From NCBI RefSeq assembly GCF_000003605.2, contig NW_003126390.1, positions 82,528-107,593 on the forward strand: a stretch of DNA of 25,066 nucleotides, given 5' to 3'. The stretch's first letter is position 1. The number at the start of each line of letters is the position of its first letter. This document shows positions 11,198 to 22,740 of the stretch, in pieces. The translations under genes were made by a program, and so were the position numbers. A model generated the notes under the pieces. The model saw only the letters and a list, made by a program, of their open reading frames with translations, was not told where the DNA came from and searched no databases. The stretch is from Saccoglossus kowalevskii. Lineage: Eukaryota > Hemichordata > Enteropneusta > Harrimaniidae.

Positions 11198-13599
11198 AAA
11201 TTAAATATTTCTTGTTTGTTTCTTTACAGTACTAGTTATTAAAACTGATATGACGCAAAAAAAAATAGCATTGGCCTGTCAGGGGCGTACAACACGTATT
11301 TTTTGTACAGTGCTCATATAGTTCAAAGGAAACCCAGTGGATAAGAAAACTATCGGCAGATTTTATGCGGTTTCGAAGCAACTGGTTACAGCTGGAAATC
11401 GATGACAACATGGACGAAAGGGGGAATTTGAGGGGATTGCGGTTTTTCGATCGCTGTTGTTGGCAGCAGCTGCAATCGCTTGCGAGTTTGGTTAAGAAAA
11501 TACAGAGAGGGCTCCGGTGTGTGGGAGTATGCTAACTACGCTCACTCTGTGGCCAGTGGTACAGCTGGAAGAGGTCAGATTCGCAGAGTACCCTAAAAAC
11601 TTTTTAAAAAGTTCTAATTGGGAAAATTTTATGTGTATACATCGTGTTGTGGGAAATCAGACATGTGTCTGTTGCAGGTTAGCGAAGCTTACTACGTGCG
11701 TCCATCTGCATGTGTGGGCGTATTGCTTTTGTATGCTATTACTTGCTCTTTTTATGACGGTCCCCACCGAATATTGAAACTGAACGGATATACGCCAATG
11801 TATTCGGCTCCTAATATTTCGGCTGTTTTCAAATCACAAAGAACCAACGCAAGAAGATAGTATTAATTTTCATGCCCGTAATTATAGACGAGCGAAAACA
11901 AAGTCAGTGAATTGAGAAGCGCATGCGCACCATCGTTTCCCCATCTGATCGTCTATGACAGAAGTTGAATATTTGGCTATATATTGCTTTTATTTCATGT
12001 ATACTATAGCTACTTGGGCAGTTCTTCCCACTCAAAATGCCAGTTTATGAGAAAATCTCCTCTTATTGGACATAATAAATACAAAATGATAATTTTATAA
12101 TTGTGGTATGAATATAGGGTCCTTTTAACAGGTTTGTAATAATAGACGTAGATGATTGTGGTTTCGTTTCACATTTTATTTCAGCATGTTTTGAATTACA
12201 TGCACTGCCAATAATACGGCACGAATCATAGAGTACCTGTTGCGTGTAAGTCCCACCTGTCGGTGACCAGACTGTAACTCCACATCATCAAACTAAAATG
12301 ACAAACAATTGTGTATCTGTTTGACACAACATCATCCGAATTATTGCTGATATTGATATATGATATTTTCCACGAAAACACGACAAACGAAGCAATGTTT
12401 TCATGTTGAAATCGTTCCTTTGTTCTAGCCGAAGTTACGCGTTTCGCGCATATCCACCATGTTTATAACACGCACGACAGCGGTTTCGTCCGTCGGGGAT
12501 ATACGCACTCGTGTGATGTAACGTGCGGCGGCGAACACTGGTATAATACACACATACCAGTCAGTTAAACAATTTAATATTTATATCGTCATACGTATAA
12601 CATTTCGATTTGTGGGGTTTTCGACAATCTGCCAAGCAAATCATAAACGAAATAAAACGCATATAGCAAATTCGATTGCGGTTTTACGTGGGTGTGCATT
12701 CTGTTCTGGTGCCCATTGTGCCTCTACTGCTCTTAACTTCCCATATGCTTTCGTTCAAACTCTATTTTGCTATGCATGATGAAATTGCTATTGTTTGACC
12801 CGGTTTTCTGCTGATCGCTTCGCAACGCCGGAATTCATCCTATGTCAAATCAGGGGAAATCATTGTAACATAGTAAGCGCGTTTAGAATCCTGGTTTTAC
12901 TGGCGTTACAACTTGGGGGAAAGTTGTTTCGGGCTGAGTAGAGATAGTTAGTTTCCCATTGTTATCCGAAACGTGTTATTAAATCACGGTTAAAAAAAGA
13001 AAACTGTACTGTTTTCATAGCTGGTGTGTTAATATCAAAGTGTAATGCCGCAGGATTTTCAAATATCGCCGCAATATTAGTTCAACTGTCTTAGCCCCCA
13101 GTATTGTGCAACATTATTCGCACATTTCGCGGGTATGAGTAAGTGAGTGGTCGGCGCTTTAAAAGTTGTTGCTTAGCCATAAACACCGGTGCCAGGTAGC
13201 GGACACGTGTATCTTTTCAACATACATAAATATGAATGTAGTCTGTTAGTGTATGCCACAATTATTATTTTAACTCGATGATCTGACACCGTGCCTGTAA
13301 ATAGTTGTTCACTACGTGTGCCCTCACTGGCTGATTGCTTACAACTTCGACTTCCTTATGCTGGTACGCACATCTCGGTCGGAATTCCTAAAAATATAGT
13401 GCGATAGTGACTCTCCGGCGTTTACCTCCGAGCTTTATTTTTCACAAAAACTTGTAAATATTGTGTTATGTGTGCGTGAGCCGCGTTTTCTGTTCCCCGC
13501 ACTGTTTACAGAGTTGAGCGTTGTCGCGTGTGTAAGCGTGCTTGTCATAGACCGCGTCAGGTAAACGGAATAAATTATGGATCAAAGAAAATCAGGCCC
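11198..13599. other. Upstream flank of CBFB, no coding exon supported
   Basis: No recognisable exon is seen. The stretch from about 12420 onward is noticeably CpG-rich (for example the line at 12481-12540 holds about ten CpGs), so distal promoter or enhancer sequence for CBFB is plausible. Nothing specific can be named. Confidence 0.45.
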
Positions 13600-14074
13600 G
13601 TCCCCCACGCGTCAAACTGTTCCTACTTCGACATCTTTTGCCGAATAACTGGGTGTTTTCCTGACGAAAAATGAAACCAATGGGCACTTACAACGAGAAG
13701 TTACTGTGTGATTATCTCCACGTGGAAATTAGAATAACAGTGAAGCCCCACGCCTTTTACGGAGATAACTGATTTCCGAACAAAGCCGAATGAGTGTCTG
13801 TATTTTCGCTAATCTTCGGAAACCAATCACAGTGACATGCGATTCTTCCGAACAATACGAGTGGGATGACTTCCTTATTTGGAAACTATCAGAATAACCT
13901 GCCCTTGTTTGTTCTGTAATAATAGCCAATCAGCGTGAAGGGGGCGGGGATCATTGAATTACATGAACCGGCGTCGGGGATGAATGGACATTTTGACCGC
14001 TCTGCGATGTCACTCTACTAGTTCGTTCTCCCTGTACGTACACTCAACATCGTTTACGTTGTTTGGAGTACACC
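13600..14074 (+). promoter_or_regulatory. CBFB: CBFB promoter and 5' UTR: CpG-rich, CCAAT boxes and a GC box, no TATA
   Basis: Seen: CCAAT boxes at 13677-13681, 13823-13827 and 13926-13930, and an Sp1-type GC box at 13940-13949 (GGGGGCGGGG). An initiator-like TCACTCT lies at 14010-14016. No TATA box is placed to serve the gene, and CpG is dense. If the initiator is used, the last CCAAT and the GC box sit about 85 and 65 bases upstream, the usual spacing for a TATA-less housekeeping promoter, and the 5' UTR is about 60 bases. The start site itself is inferred; a further upstream non-coding exon cannot be excluded. Confidence 0.55.
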
Positions 14075-14152
14075 ATGCCGAGGGTAGTCGCGAATCAGAA
14101 GGAGAAATTTGAAAGCGACGAGCTGTTTAGGAAACTCAGCCGCGAGTGCGAG
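14075..14152 (+). CDS. CBFB: CBFB coding exon 1 (residues 1-26)
   Basis: It encodes 26 residues beginning MPRVV and ending KLSRECE, the N-terminal helix of the CBFβ fold. The ATG has A at -3 (ACC before it), a strong initiation context. The exon ends GAG followed by the donor GTACTT, so the junction falls between codons (phase 0). Human exon 1 codes for the same 26 residues, as I recall it. Confidence 0.97.
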
Positions 14153-17100
14153 GTACTTCTTAATAACGTTGTATACATACATACACATACATACATACAG
14201 GCATGTACTATACATGTATAGCGAGACTGGCAACCCGGAAGTGAGGGTCGATTGCACGTTATAGCCACACGGCGTTTCATAATAATCGTACCGAACTATC
14301 AATGAATAATGTTTGTGTTGTTTTAACTGTTCTAGCAATTCTTCTCTCTTGTTGCAGGTTCGATATACGGGGTTCCGAGACAGGTCGCTCGAAGAGAGGC
14401 AAGTTCGATTTCGGTCGGCGTGTCGGGAAGGACACTCGGAAATCGTAAGTAATTCAAAGCGGCAAGCCTATATACATGACACATAGTGACACTGAATCAC
14501 ACGTTATGTCCAAATGATTTAGTTCGCCCTGTTGTAAATTTAATTAGGTGCGTTATGTGAACTTATCGTAGTTAACTGTTGTCCTCTTAACTTTTTTCTT
14601 GGTCTGATAGGCATTCACCGCTACGGGTTCAAATTTACATTTGCAATTCGCAACCAATGCCTGGAGCGAAAGCAAAACAGACAGAGTACCTACCAAAGAG
14701 TTCGTAGACTTTGAAAAAGAAGCGGGAAAGGTGAGAAGGAAATATTATTTATTTTAATCTTGTCTGTATTTGTATGTACATGAAATAGGCGTCGGATTAT
14801 GCATGGGTGTCGATCCAAGGTCTTAGTGTGCGTGGTGTATTCGTATACTCACGACGTACCGGGGCTACACTGTCTTGTTGTGAAAATGCTCGTCTTCAGT
14901 TCGAAATAGCGGGGGTAGCAGAAAGTGGGTTGGTCAATGGCGTCGTATCGTCGACGAAGCCGACACCAAGTCCCTGTTTGGGCCGGCAGCTTAATACGCG
15001 GTCGATCACGATGTCATACTACGTGTAAATCGAGAACTTGTACAGACCAGAGACAATGTCACTGACCTGTGGTGTCCGTCTTGTTAATCATCGCGGATGT
15101 AATACGCACCGAGGTACTCAACCAGTATTTTTTCCGGTCGGCCCAACCCACATGGTGCAAAGTATTATCAGTATGTCAGGGACATACATACGGGACTAGT
15201 CATAACGATATTTTTAATATAATTCCCATTTTCCGAAACTTATATAAATATATGGATCTTTCTTTCTTTCGACCCTCATCGATGCATTTTAGTATGGATC
15301 GATCGCCAAATACCGGTATGATTCGATTGCCATTGCGGCTTACGTACATTTACTATATGGCATGTCGAATCCATATATACTGCAATCGATTGGGTTTAGA
15401 ATACTTATTTCTTTTAACCGGAGACGGAAGTCCGGTCCGTATGTACGATAACGGCGGGCCGATCATAACGCGTACGACAATAAGTTGTTGTGACGCATTT
15501 CGTTCGGTGAAGTAACTACTGCGTGTATACCGATGCATGTTCTGAGTCCATAATCATGGCGTACATGTTAATCCGTTTCGTCACTATATGGCAGGCAGCC
15601 AATATTGCCGCGCGGTGCGTTTTCCGTCAGAGGAATGCCTAAAATATTGAACCATCGCCAAAAAAAAAACAAAAAAAAAAACATGGACACCACGCGGGTC
15701 TGACTGGAAAATGAAATCAGTAATCGCATACTTGGTGACACCAGGGCAGTTCGCCGGATTCATCCGGGATATCATAATGAACGGAATATAGGCTTCCCGC
15801 GTTTTAAACTCACATGACTGTACGTGCACCTCTAATTCAAATTCAGAGAAAGCACGCCTGGCCCTACATACTTGAAATTACCAGATAAGTGTTGAAATTA
15901 GGGTATCATATGAAGTCACCACAGACAATATTATTTATGCGAAAATTTCTGATACTTCGAAAGTCGTCAGCGTTTCTCACATATAACACACGTCGGCGTG
16001 AAATAGCAGTCGTTATGGCGGACTTGTGTAAGAAACAACCCCATATTAGTTGCATCGTCATTATTCTGGAAAATGTCCAAACATAGGAGGATGTAATTGC
16101 CAGATATTCATACTGCTAGTAGTAGATTATAATCAAGTTGAATAGATCTTCCCCAGGCGTGTGGTCAAAGGCTGTAATATTAGTATACTGTAGGGCCTTA
16201 CGGTGTGGTGTCCATGCTATGACTGACGCACCGATTGTTTACTCATTTTTTGCGGACTCGGAGCTTCGACTTCCCAATTCACAAAATGATGTACTTTTAA
16301 TTCTCACTAGAATGTTTGTCCCAAACCAAAAATATCGTATTTGTCTGATCAAATGTTGTACCACATTGTTGCAGGGTATCCCCTGACAAACTCTCACACA
16401 ATTGGCGTAACGCCCGCTTTTCTGCTATCTCTTGTGCGCATTTAACTCAGGCTGACGGGAATGTTTTCACTATATATATAATTCTTGTTGGAAATAAAAT
16501 ACATATTCACTTAAAAACGACATCACAAATACTTACTCACTTTTAAAGATCGTTAAAACTTAGTAATCGCCATGTAATTGAGTGTTTGGTTTAAATTACT
16601 CCGGCAAAAACGATTAATGTTGTTTGGCAGACCGTCGATGTCATTAAACGCTCTCGTAATAGGTGGCCGTTGCTTTCATTTACTGTTACATTTTTCTCTA
16701 TTCAATACAATGTAGCACTTTGCCATGTGTTCAGTATTACGACGGGAGCTTTCTCAGAACGGCGATAACGACATTTTTGTTTGTCTGCCGCGAGTGTTCA
16801 GTTGTTACGTGTGTAATATTGTCTCCACGGCAGACAACTGCAGTGATTTCCGCCAAACATCGACGGCAATGCGAGAGTTTGGGGGAAAAGGTTTAAAATA
16901 TTCATAACATTGTCTGCCAATCTGTACTATCACAATGACCGTCGCCTGTAGCCAAAATATAATAGAAGCACTAATGACAAAATAAAACATTTTATATTAA
17001 TCACTTTCTTTAATTAATAAATTATTTAACCGTTAGTTTTGTCACGCAATTCACACAATATGGAACATCACCGCGTCTGCATTTGTTCATATCCCCGTCG

Positions 17101-20100
17101 AGCTGTGCTAGACGATGAACTGACCACAGGAGGGCGACGATATCAGTGCAAGTAAATAAACATGAAAATGCAGGAAAGGGTATATTTTAAGCGATGTGTA
17201 TGGTCGTTGGAATATTGTGGGTATAAAAAACATAGCCTTGAAATCACGAGTCGTCATAATATGTGCGGGCGTAGTTGCCGTCCAAGTGTTGTGTCGTGAT
17301 ATAGGCATATATACTTCTCGTGGTTTGCGTTGGTCGCCGTAATCCGCACGTTCTGGATAAATGTTGATTCAATTATTGATACACAAGCAATACATTATCA
17401 GATCAAATAATTAATTAAATTTAATATTATACAAAAATGTAATTTTTAGATGGATAGTTTTGTATACGATTGATTCGAACAACTCATAGCTTACGTCGGG
17501 AACTCGAATGAAATAACGCAATGAAATCGAAACTATCAAATTTGAAAAATATATTAAAAGGTCGTGGACACTCCATCAAATCGTTTCCACAATATGTCAC
17601 ATTTTAATGATAGATAGAATGAGATTGGTACATTTATACATGGATCGGTGAGAGAATGTAGATGTCGCGTACCGGCCAACCCGTAACTCGCGATGTTACT
17701 ACAAGGCACGATGACAGTTCTTCAAGTTACAATCCAGAAAAACGAAATGGCCACCGCTGTGAACACATCGAGCACCAATCGGAGACACATACATAGATAC
17801 ATCATAAATATGATTGAGTTTTTTGTTATGAGTGCAAATCATCTATGTGTTACATCTTATCAAACTTACAGTCACGATTTCATTTCTCGTCACCGTGTGT
17901 CTGTCATTTTGAAAGTCACGTCAAAACACATATATTTAATTTGCTAGATTCAACTCGTACACGGCAGCTATAGTTTGATAGATCCGTTAAAAATTTGCTG
18001 AATTCATACGAACAATTTGTGAGAAATCCGTAGACAATAACAAATACGAAAGAAATATTTGTTTCTTTATTTTGAAATTCTTGAAGTTAGCGATGTAAAG
18101 TATACACACTGAAATTAATGTGTTCTTTTGACGAAATCAAAAATTAGTCTATATGTTTAGTGCATTTAAATAATAACAGTAAAAAATGTCTGTCTTTCGA
18201 TTACTAAGATTAAATTTAGTTTTGTAGATACAAATTGAAGTTAGGCCGGGGGATAGATATGTTGAGATTAAAATGAAGTCCGAACTTGATCTGACTATCT
18301 GAGGCAGAAAATAGAAATGATATATTTAACAAAATGAGATCATACACATAATTTTCCTGTGTAATTCTAATTGCTGTAAATACATAAATAATAGTTTTCA
18401 CATTTATATTGCATATTTGTACATGTGCAGTGGATTTGTTCAAAATATAGTCACTTGCCAACAGTGTCTCTCATTCGTTTCACAGGTCCACTTACGTTCC
18501 CAGTTTATATTCAATGGCGTGTGTGTCATATTTAGAGCATGGATGGACATTGAAAGACTTGATGGTATTGGTTGTTTAGAATACGACGCAGAACGAGCAC
18601 AGGTAAGGGAGAATGATCATGTTGAAGTTTTATTGCATTCGCCTGGTTTTGAAGTCATTTTCCGCAACGTTTTTTAGGAACTAAGTATTATACAAATGCA
18701 AAAAAAAATGATTTTCTTAATCTGTGAGCTTGACATCGAACGACATTTTGTGTATTTGATATTAATATTTAAAAGGTTATAAGTTGAAAGAAAAAAATAT
18801 CCGCTCGACTGTCTGCCACGGAAGCAAAGTCGGCCATCTTGGAACTGGGAGGGGGAAAATGGTCTGGTGTGAATCTACACTAAATTAGCAATATAACCAA
18901 CAATATAACATCGTGAAAAACATTTTTGGTGACAGAAAAAATATGGTTACTGTCAGATATGAAGATTTTTCTTGCTAACATTTATTTAAAAGTGTGACCA
19001 TTTCGAGTGTCTGAGATTTGAACATGTGTTGGTTGTGTGCTGGAATGCTATGATGGCCGTGATTCAAGGACATGTGACCATTGTCCATACATAACTGTGG
19101 TTTGTAATTTATTGAAAAATGCACAAGTTCGAAATCAGGCCTTATTCAAAATAGATTGAATCAGTAATTAATACGATCATGAAACTTGAACAATTTTTTT
19201 ATCTCACACTGGATTTCATTCGTCTTATAAACACAAGCATATAACTTTAATACGAGTAACATTGGGTGTTATCCACCTTGTTGAACACTAATTTTAAAAA
19301 GACATGCATACAAATCAAATGTTAATACTAATCTTATAGTGATATGGGTATTGTCTTTGTCTTTTTAATGATATTTTTGATAAAACACATGCATATAACA
19401 AAATGTTAATACAATATTACAAACATTGGATATTAGAGATGAAATAGTGAATAAATGCAAAGTTAATAGTTCAATAGTTAGATGTTAAAAATTATAAAAT
19501 TATAATAATATTTCTGTCTGGATTATATGAGGATAATCTGTTCTTTGTTAATATAAAAGAATAATTTTATTGTACTATTGGATGTACAAGTAACAGTTTC
19601 AATTATCCCATTCACGTGGAATGCAATTAATATTTCACTTTCTCACTAGAGATGATTGAAAAACAGACGTTAATGAGAACCAGCAAAAAGTACAAAAAAG
19701 GATGGCAGCTCATCTTACCATTTAGAATTCTATTTTTGGCTTAAGTAGGAATACATTGCCTGCTCCTTGACTTGAAAATGCATGATATTGGGAGAAAAAG
19801 AGACCCTATAAATAAAAAGTTCAGAAGCAGCGATATTTTCTGTTTAAAAACACATAATTTTATCTTAAAAATATGATTTATTTTTACACAAATATAAATT
19901 TACAACAATTCTTGCAATATACAACTTGTTACAGTTCATTCTTGAACACTGAAATGATGGCAGCCATTTTGAATTTACTGAGAAGGAATCTGTTGCTATG
20001 GCGTCAAGTCTTAAATGAGACATGATAATAATTACTGAAAGCATAGTCACGCGATTACAAAGTACCTAATGCAATTTATCACACTTGGAAAAAATACATT

Positions 20101-20482
20101 TACCGTTGTAAATGTTTTGGATTATAAAATTGTTATATATGTATCTGAAACACAACAAACTGAAGAACAATATTTTTTTTATTGCAGCACAATATAAATA
20201 CAATTTCTGATTTAATTCTTGCTTGTTACATGTTGTTGATCATATGAAGGCAGTAATATCTTAAAATCAGTAATTCCTCAAATATGCACATGAAAAATAA
20301 CTGCTAATTATAGAAAACAAGATTTGTTTATTATTATTTTTTTTCATTTTTGTTCGCTTTAGATTGAAGACACAATAATGAAACAAACAATAGAACAAAC
20401 ACAGAGAAGACTTCGAGAGTTCGAAGAAAGGCAAAGAATACATCGAGAAGAGCTAGAAAGGAGGGCGGAGGCTGAAGCAGAA
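14075..20482 (+). CDS. CBFB: Core-binding factor subunit beta (CBFβ), five coding exons, 3' end not in window
   Basis: CBFβ binds the Runt domain of Runx proteins, raises their DNA affinity and stabilises them without touching DNA. Seen: exons 14075-14152, 14358-14444, 14611-14730, 18486-18602 and 20363-20482 join to 174 codons, all with GT-AG borders and phase 0. The product opens MPRVV, carries KLSREC, YTGFRDR, EERQ, SEIAF, NGVCVI, RLDG and GCLE, and ends in a charged helix with REFEERQ and HREE. By eye it matches the recalled human protein at roughly two thirds of positions. Runt-contact residues of human CBFβ are kept: Gly61, Asn63 and Gln67 at the same numbers and Asn104 as Asn105; human Leu103 is Phe104 here. 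The start is fixed by the conserved N-terminus and an ACC-ATG context. The exon positions agree with human CBFB as I recall it. The short C-terminal tail beyond residue 174 is missing. No other animal family fits. Confidence 0.97.
14173..14199. repeat. (CATA)n microsatellite in CBFB intron 1
   Basis: CATACATACACATACATACATA-type tract beginning 20 bases after the exon 1 donor. It could affect intron length between individuals but not the reading frame. Confidence 0.85.
14358..14444 (+). CDS. CBFB: CBFB coding exon 2 (residues 27-55)
   Basis: It follows a pyrimidine-rich tract and TTGCAG acceptor and ends at the consensus donor GTAAGT. It encodes 29 residues with YTGFRDR, EERQVRF and ending HSEI, the same length as the human exon. 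The preceding intron is only 205 bases and holds a CATA-type microsatellite. Confidence 0.97.
14611..14730 (+). CDS. CBFB: CBFB coding exon 3 (residues 56-95)
   Basis: It follows acceptor CTGATAG and ends at donor GTGAGA. It encodes 40 residues starting AFTATGSN and ending EKEAGK. It carries Gly61, Asn63 and Gln67, which in human CBFβ face the Runt domain. It is one codon longer than the recalled human exon (39). The extra residue lies in the loop after the Trp of NAWSESK, a loop known to vary in this family. The upstream intron is 166 bases. Confidence 0.96.
14731..18485 (+). other. CBFB: CBFB intron 3 (3,755 bases)
   Basis: Begins GTGAGA and ends TTTCACAG. It holds an A-rich tract (15660-15682) and several unrecognised open frames, the largest about 148 codons near 15069-15515 with no ATG start and no known domain. 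CpG is frequent up to about 18.0 kb and then drops. No nested gene is supported. Confidence 0.85.
18486..18602 (+). CDS. CBFB: CBFB coding exon 4 (residues 96-134)
   Basis: It is spliced from acceptor TTTCACAG to donor GTAAGG and encodes 39 residues, the same as human. It contains NGVCVI (with the Runt-contact Asn, residue 105), the central RLDG and GCLEYD, and ends ERAQ. The reading frame stays open a little on both sides of the exon, but family similarity stops exactly at the splice borders. It lies 3,755 bases after exon 3. Confidence 0.97.
18603..20362 (+). other. CBFB: CBFB intron 4 (1,760 bases)
   Basis: Begins GTAAGG and ends CGCTTTAG. It is AT-rich and CpG-poor. Two YY1-like cores occur: GGCCATCTTGG at 18832-18842 and GCAGCCATTTTG at 19960-19971. 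Three loose copies of an (A)CATGCATA...AATGTTAATAC phrase lie near 19233, 19303 and 19387. No exon candidate was recognised. Confidence 0.85.
20363..20482 (+). CDS. CBFB: CBFB coding exon 5 (residues 135-174), charged helix
   Basis: It is spliced from acceptor CGCTTTAG to donor GTAAGT. It encodes 40 residues starting IEDTIMKQ, then REFEERQ, HREE and an ERRAEAEAE tail. This is the C-terminal helix after the Runt-binding core. The exon is eight codons longer than the 32-codon human exon 5 (which ends at residue 165), the extra being the Ala/Glu-rich end. Low-complexity C-termini vary in this family. If the intron were retained, translation would add VSYTFLERKG and stop at 20513-20515. Confidence 0.95.
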
Positions 20483-22029
20483 GTAAGTTATACATTCCTG
20501 GAGCGAAAGGGATGATTTATTTTTTTACCAGTAAAAAAACCCAGTTTATATTTTGATGTTCAATTGTGCAGTTTTGTTATTTTTTATTTTTTTTTTTATT
20601 TTGAGATCGTCAAAGTTTATTTTTTCCATTTACTTGACAAAATAATCCTTAATGTTCTGTAAATACCTGCAATATTTTTACAAAAAAAGTGTGATTTTTT
20701 TTCTGATTTTTATACATTTCTTATATAATTTTTGATAATATACCGGTAGTTTATGCTGGATTTAAACAGTAAGTAACTAAGCAGTGGATAAGAATAATGT
20801 GAAATAGTTGGTGGGTTTTGTGAGTGTCCTTCAGAACTTCCTGTCAATGCAGTGTATAAGATCAAAAGACACTTGTTAGGCAAGTCTATAAACACAACTC
20901 TATTATTTTCTAAGATAGAAAAAAAGACAGAAAAAAAAAAGTGTTTTAGAGGACTAGTTCCAGCTGAGTGTTAAATTGAGTAAAAGACAGATGATAATGA
21001 GAAAATGGAGAAAAACATGCATTTCTACATTGATCAGTAGTATAGTATGATTTGTAATTTCTGGCTCTTACAATTTATTTGCTACAATGTCGAAAACAAC
21101 ATTGTATGATGTATTCAGGGGTTTACCTAGCATTGTTTACTTTCTAACTGTTGTTCCTTCTATTTGTTTGTTTGTTGTTTATTTTGTTCGTCATGTAAAT
21201 TCTCTTGTACAAAAACAATTTTGTAAATATATAAATTTCTTACCATTTAATTTAGACTGTGTCATATGTTTTATTTTCTACCTTTTCCACTTCGCTAATA
21301 TGTAATCTACACCATACAGTTACAAGTAACAATGCTGGCAGCCCCTCAATATATCCCTATTCACCCCTGTTTTCATTAATGGAATCTCCCAGTTTCCTAT
21401 GAATGGTTTGTACCATTCACAGAGACCATGTTCTTTGGGGAGGTCATGCTGAAAGACTTTAGTATACTTACTCTGTCAAATTTAGGTTATTCTCATTATT
21501 CTTTGCCTTATGCATATTTTTCTCGTCAAAAATTTATTACACTTTGTCAGCGCCTGACACATCAGTTATTTCCGATTGACTTACTTTACATACCAGCAGA
21601 GATCAAATTAGGGCCTTTTATTCATTTGATATAAAATATAAACAGAACACAGCAGCTTAATGGAGATGTCAGATATCTGTTCAAGTAGTTTGATTCTTTT
21701 GAATCCAAAACACTAGTTTTAATATATGATTGCGCCCATAATTTAATTTAATAATTTGTTACATAAATTGGCTGAGATTGAAATATTAATTTATTATTGA
21801 CGTTAAAAATGTTTTGATAAATCATTTAACTTCATTTTATTAATCTACTCATAAGAGATTACAGAAAATTTGTATACCATTGTGTTTGGGCCACCCAATT
21901 ATCGATTTAAATATTATTATAATATTAAATCTGTTCCAAAATCAAAACAAACTTTGATGATGTCATACTACTGTAGCAGAAGGCGATTTTATAGAGTTAA
22001 AAGTGATAAATAAAAATAAATAAAAGAGA

Positions 22030-22740
22030 TTGGCAGAAGCGTAGAAAGAATGCCTTCCACGGCGCAAGTTATGATATTTTTAACAGTAGCCGAGTTTCCT
22101 TGGTAATAATTTATAGACAAGCCAGCCTGATACATTCACATGTGGCAACGACGACTTTACGTGGTTATTTCTGTTATTGGAAGGTCATCGAGGAAAGGGG
22201 TTACAAACAAACGAACAATTAGACGTAACGTCACAAGTCCATTCACGTTTGGTTTTACGTTTTCTGCGTGGACTTCGAACTTATTCGACTCCCTGAATGA
22301 CTTTCATTAGATAGGATTTCCAGATGACTGCCAAGAGCGCAGAAATTGCTTAAGCAATTTTGTTCTCGTCAAAGAATTCAACGGCGAGCACCTGTTGACA
22401 GTCGCGTATGTAGTGTGCTTTATTTTCTTTACCTGTTGCTTGGCAGAATCCACCTGTCCTCCTACACACTCGCAACACAGCCCTCGGTCCCCACACATTT
22501 TTTCACTCCATAATGCCGACATCAACATGTAGTGTAAGGCTACAACGGAAGCAGCGTGTCGATCAGGAGGAAAGCCTCTCGGTAATTGGCTGATAAAGGA
22601 GGCCTTTTATTCTTTGTTTTCTGTTGCCACTCCTGAGTTGGTCAATTTACTGGGGGTAATAACAAAGCGAACAATAGACACGGGACTTCGTCTTTCATAT
22701 CGGTCTACGTGGCCTATTGGTAGTCATTGATTTAAACTTC
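22030..22740. promoter_or_regulatory. CpG-rich island inside CBFB intron 5: candidate enhancer or antisense promoter
   Basis: About 35 CpGs in 710 bases, against roughly one per 100 bases in the DNA on both sides. Visible sites include CRE-like ACGTAACGTCAC (22225-22236), E-box CACCTG (near 22390), GATA-type TGATAA (near 22590) and Sox-like AACAAAG/AACAAT (near 22660). On the - strand a frame (22528-22307) passes a CAG/GTAAAG donor-like site near 22434. Function is inferred from composition; the sites are short enough to occur by chance. Confidence 0.4.

Noticed and set aside
10794-11204. 136-codon frame across the N gap
   Set aside because: Nearly all of it is unknown bases.
15069-15515. 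148-codon open frame inside CBFB intron 3
   Set aside because: It starts at GTG rather than ATG, has no recognisable domain or repeat, and no good splice borders were matched to it. Intron 3 is GC-richer here, so long chance frames are expected.
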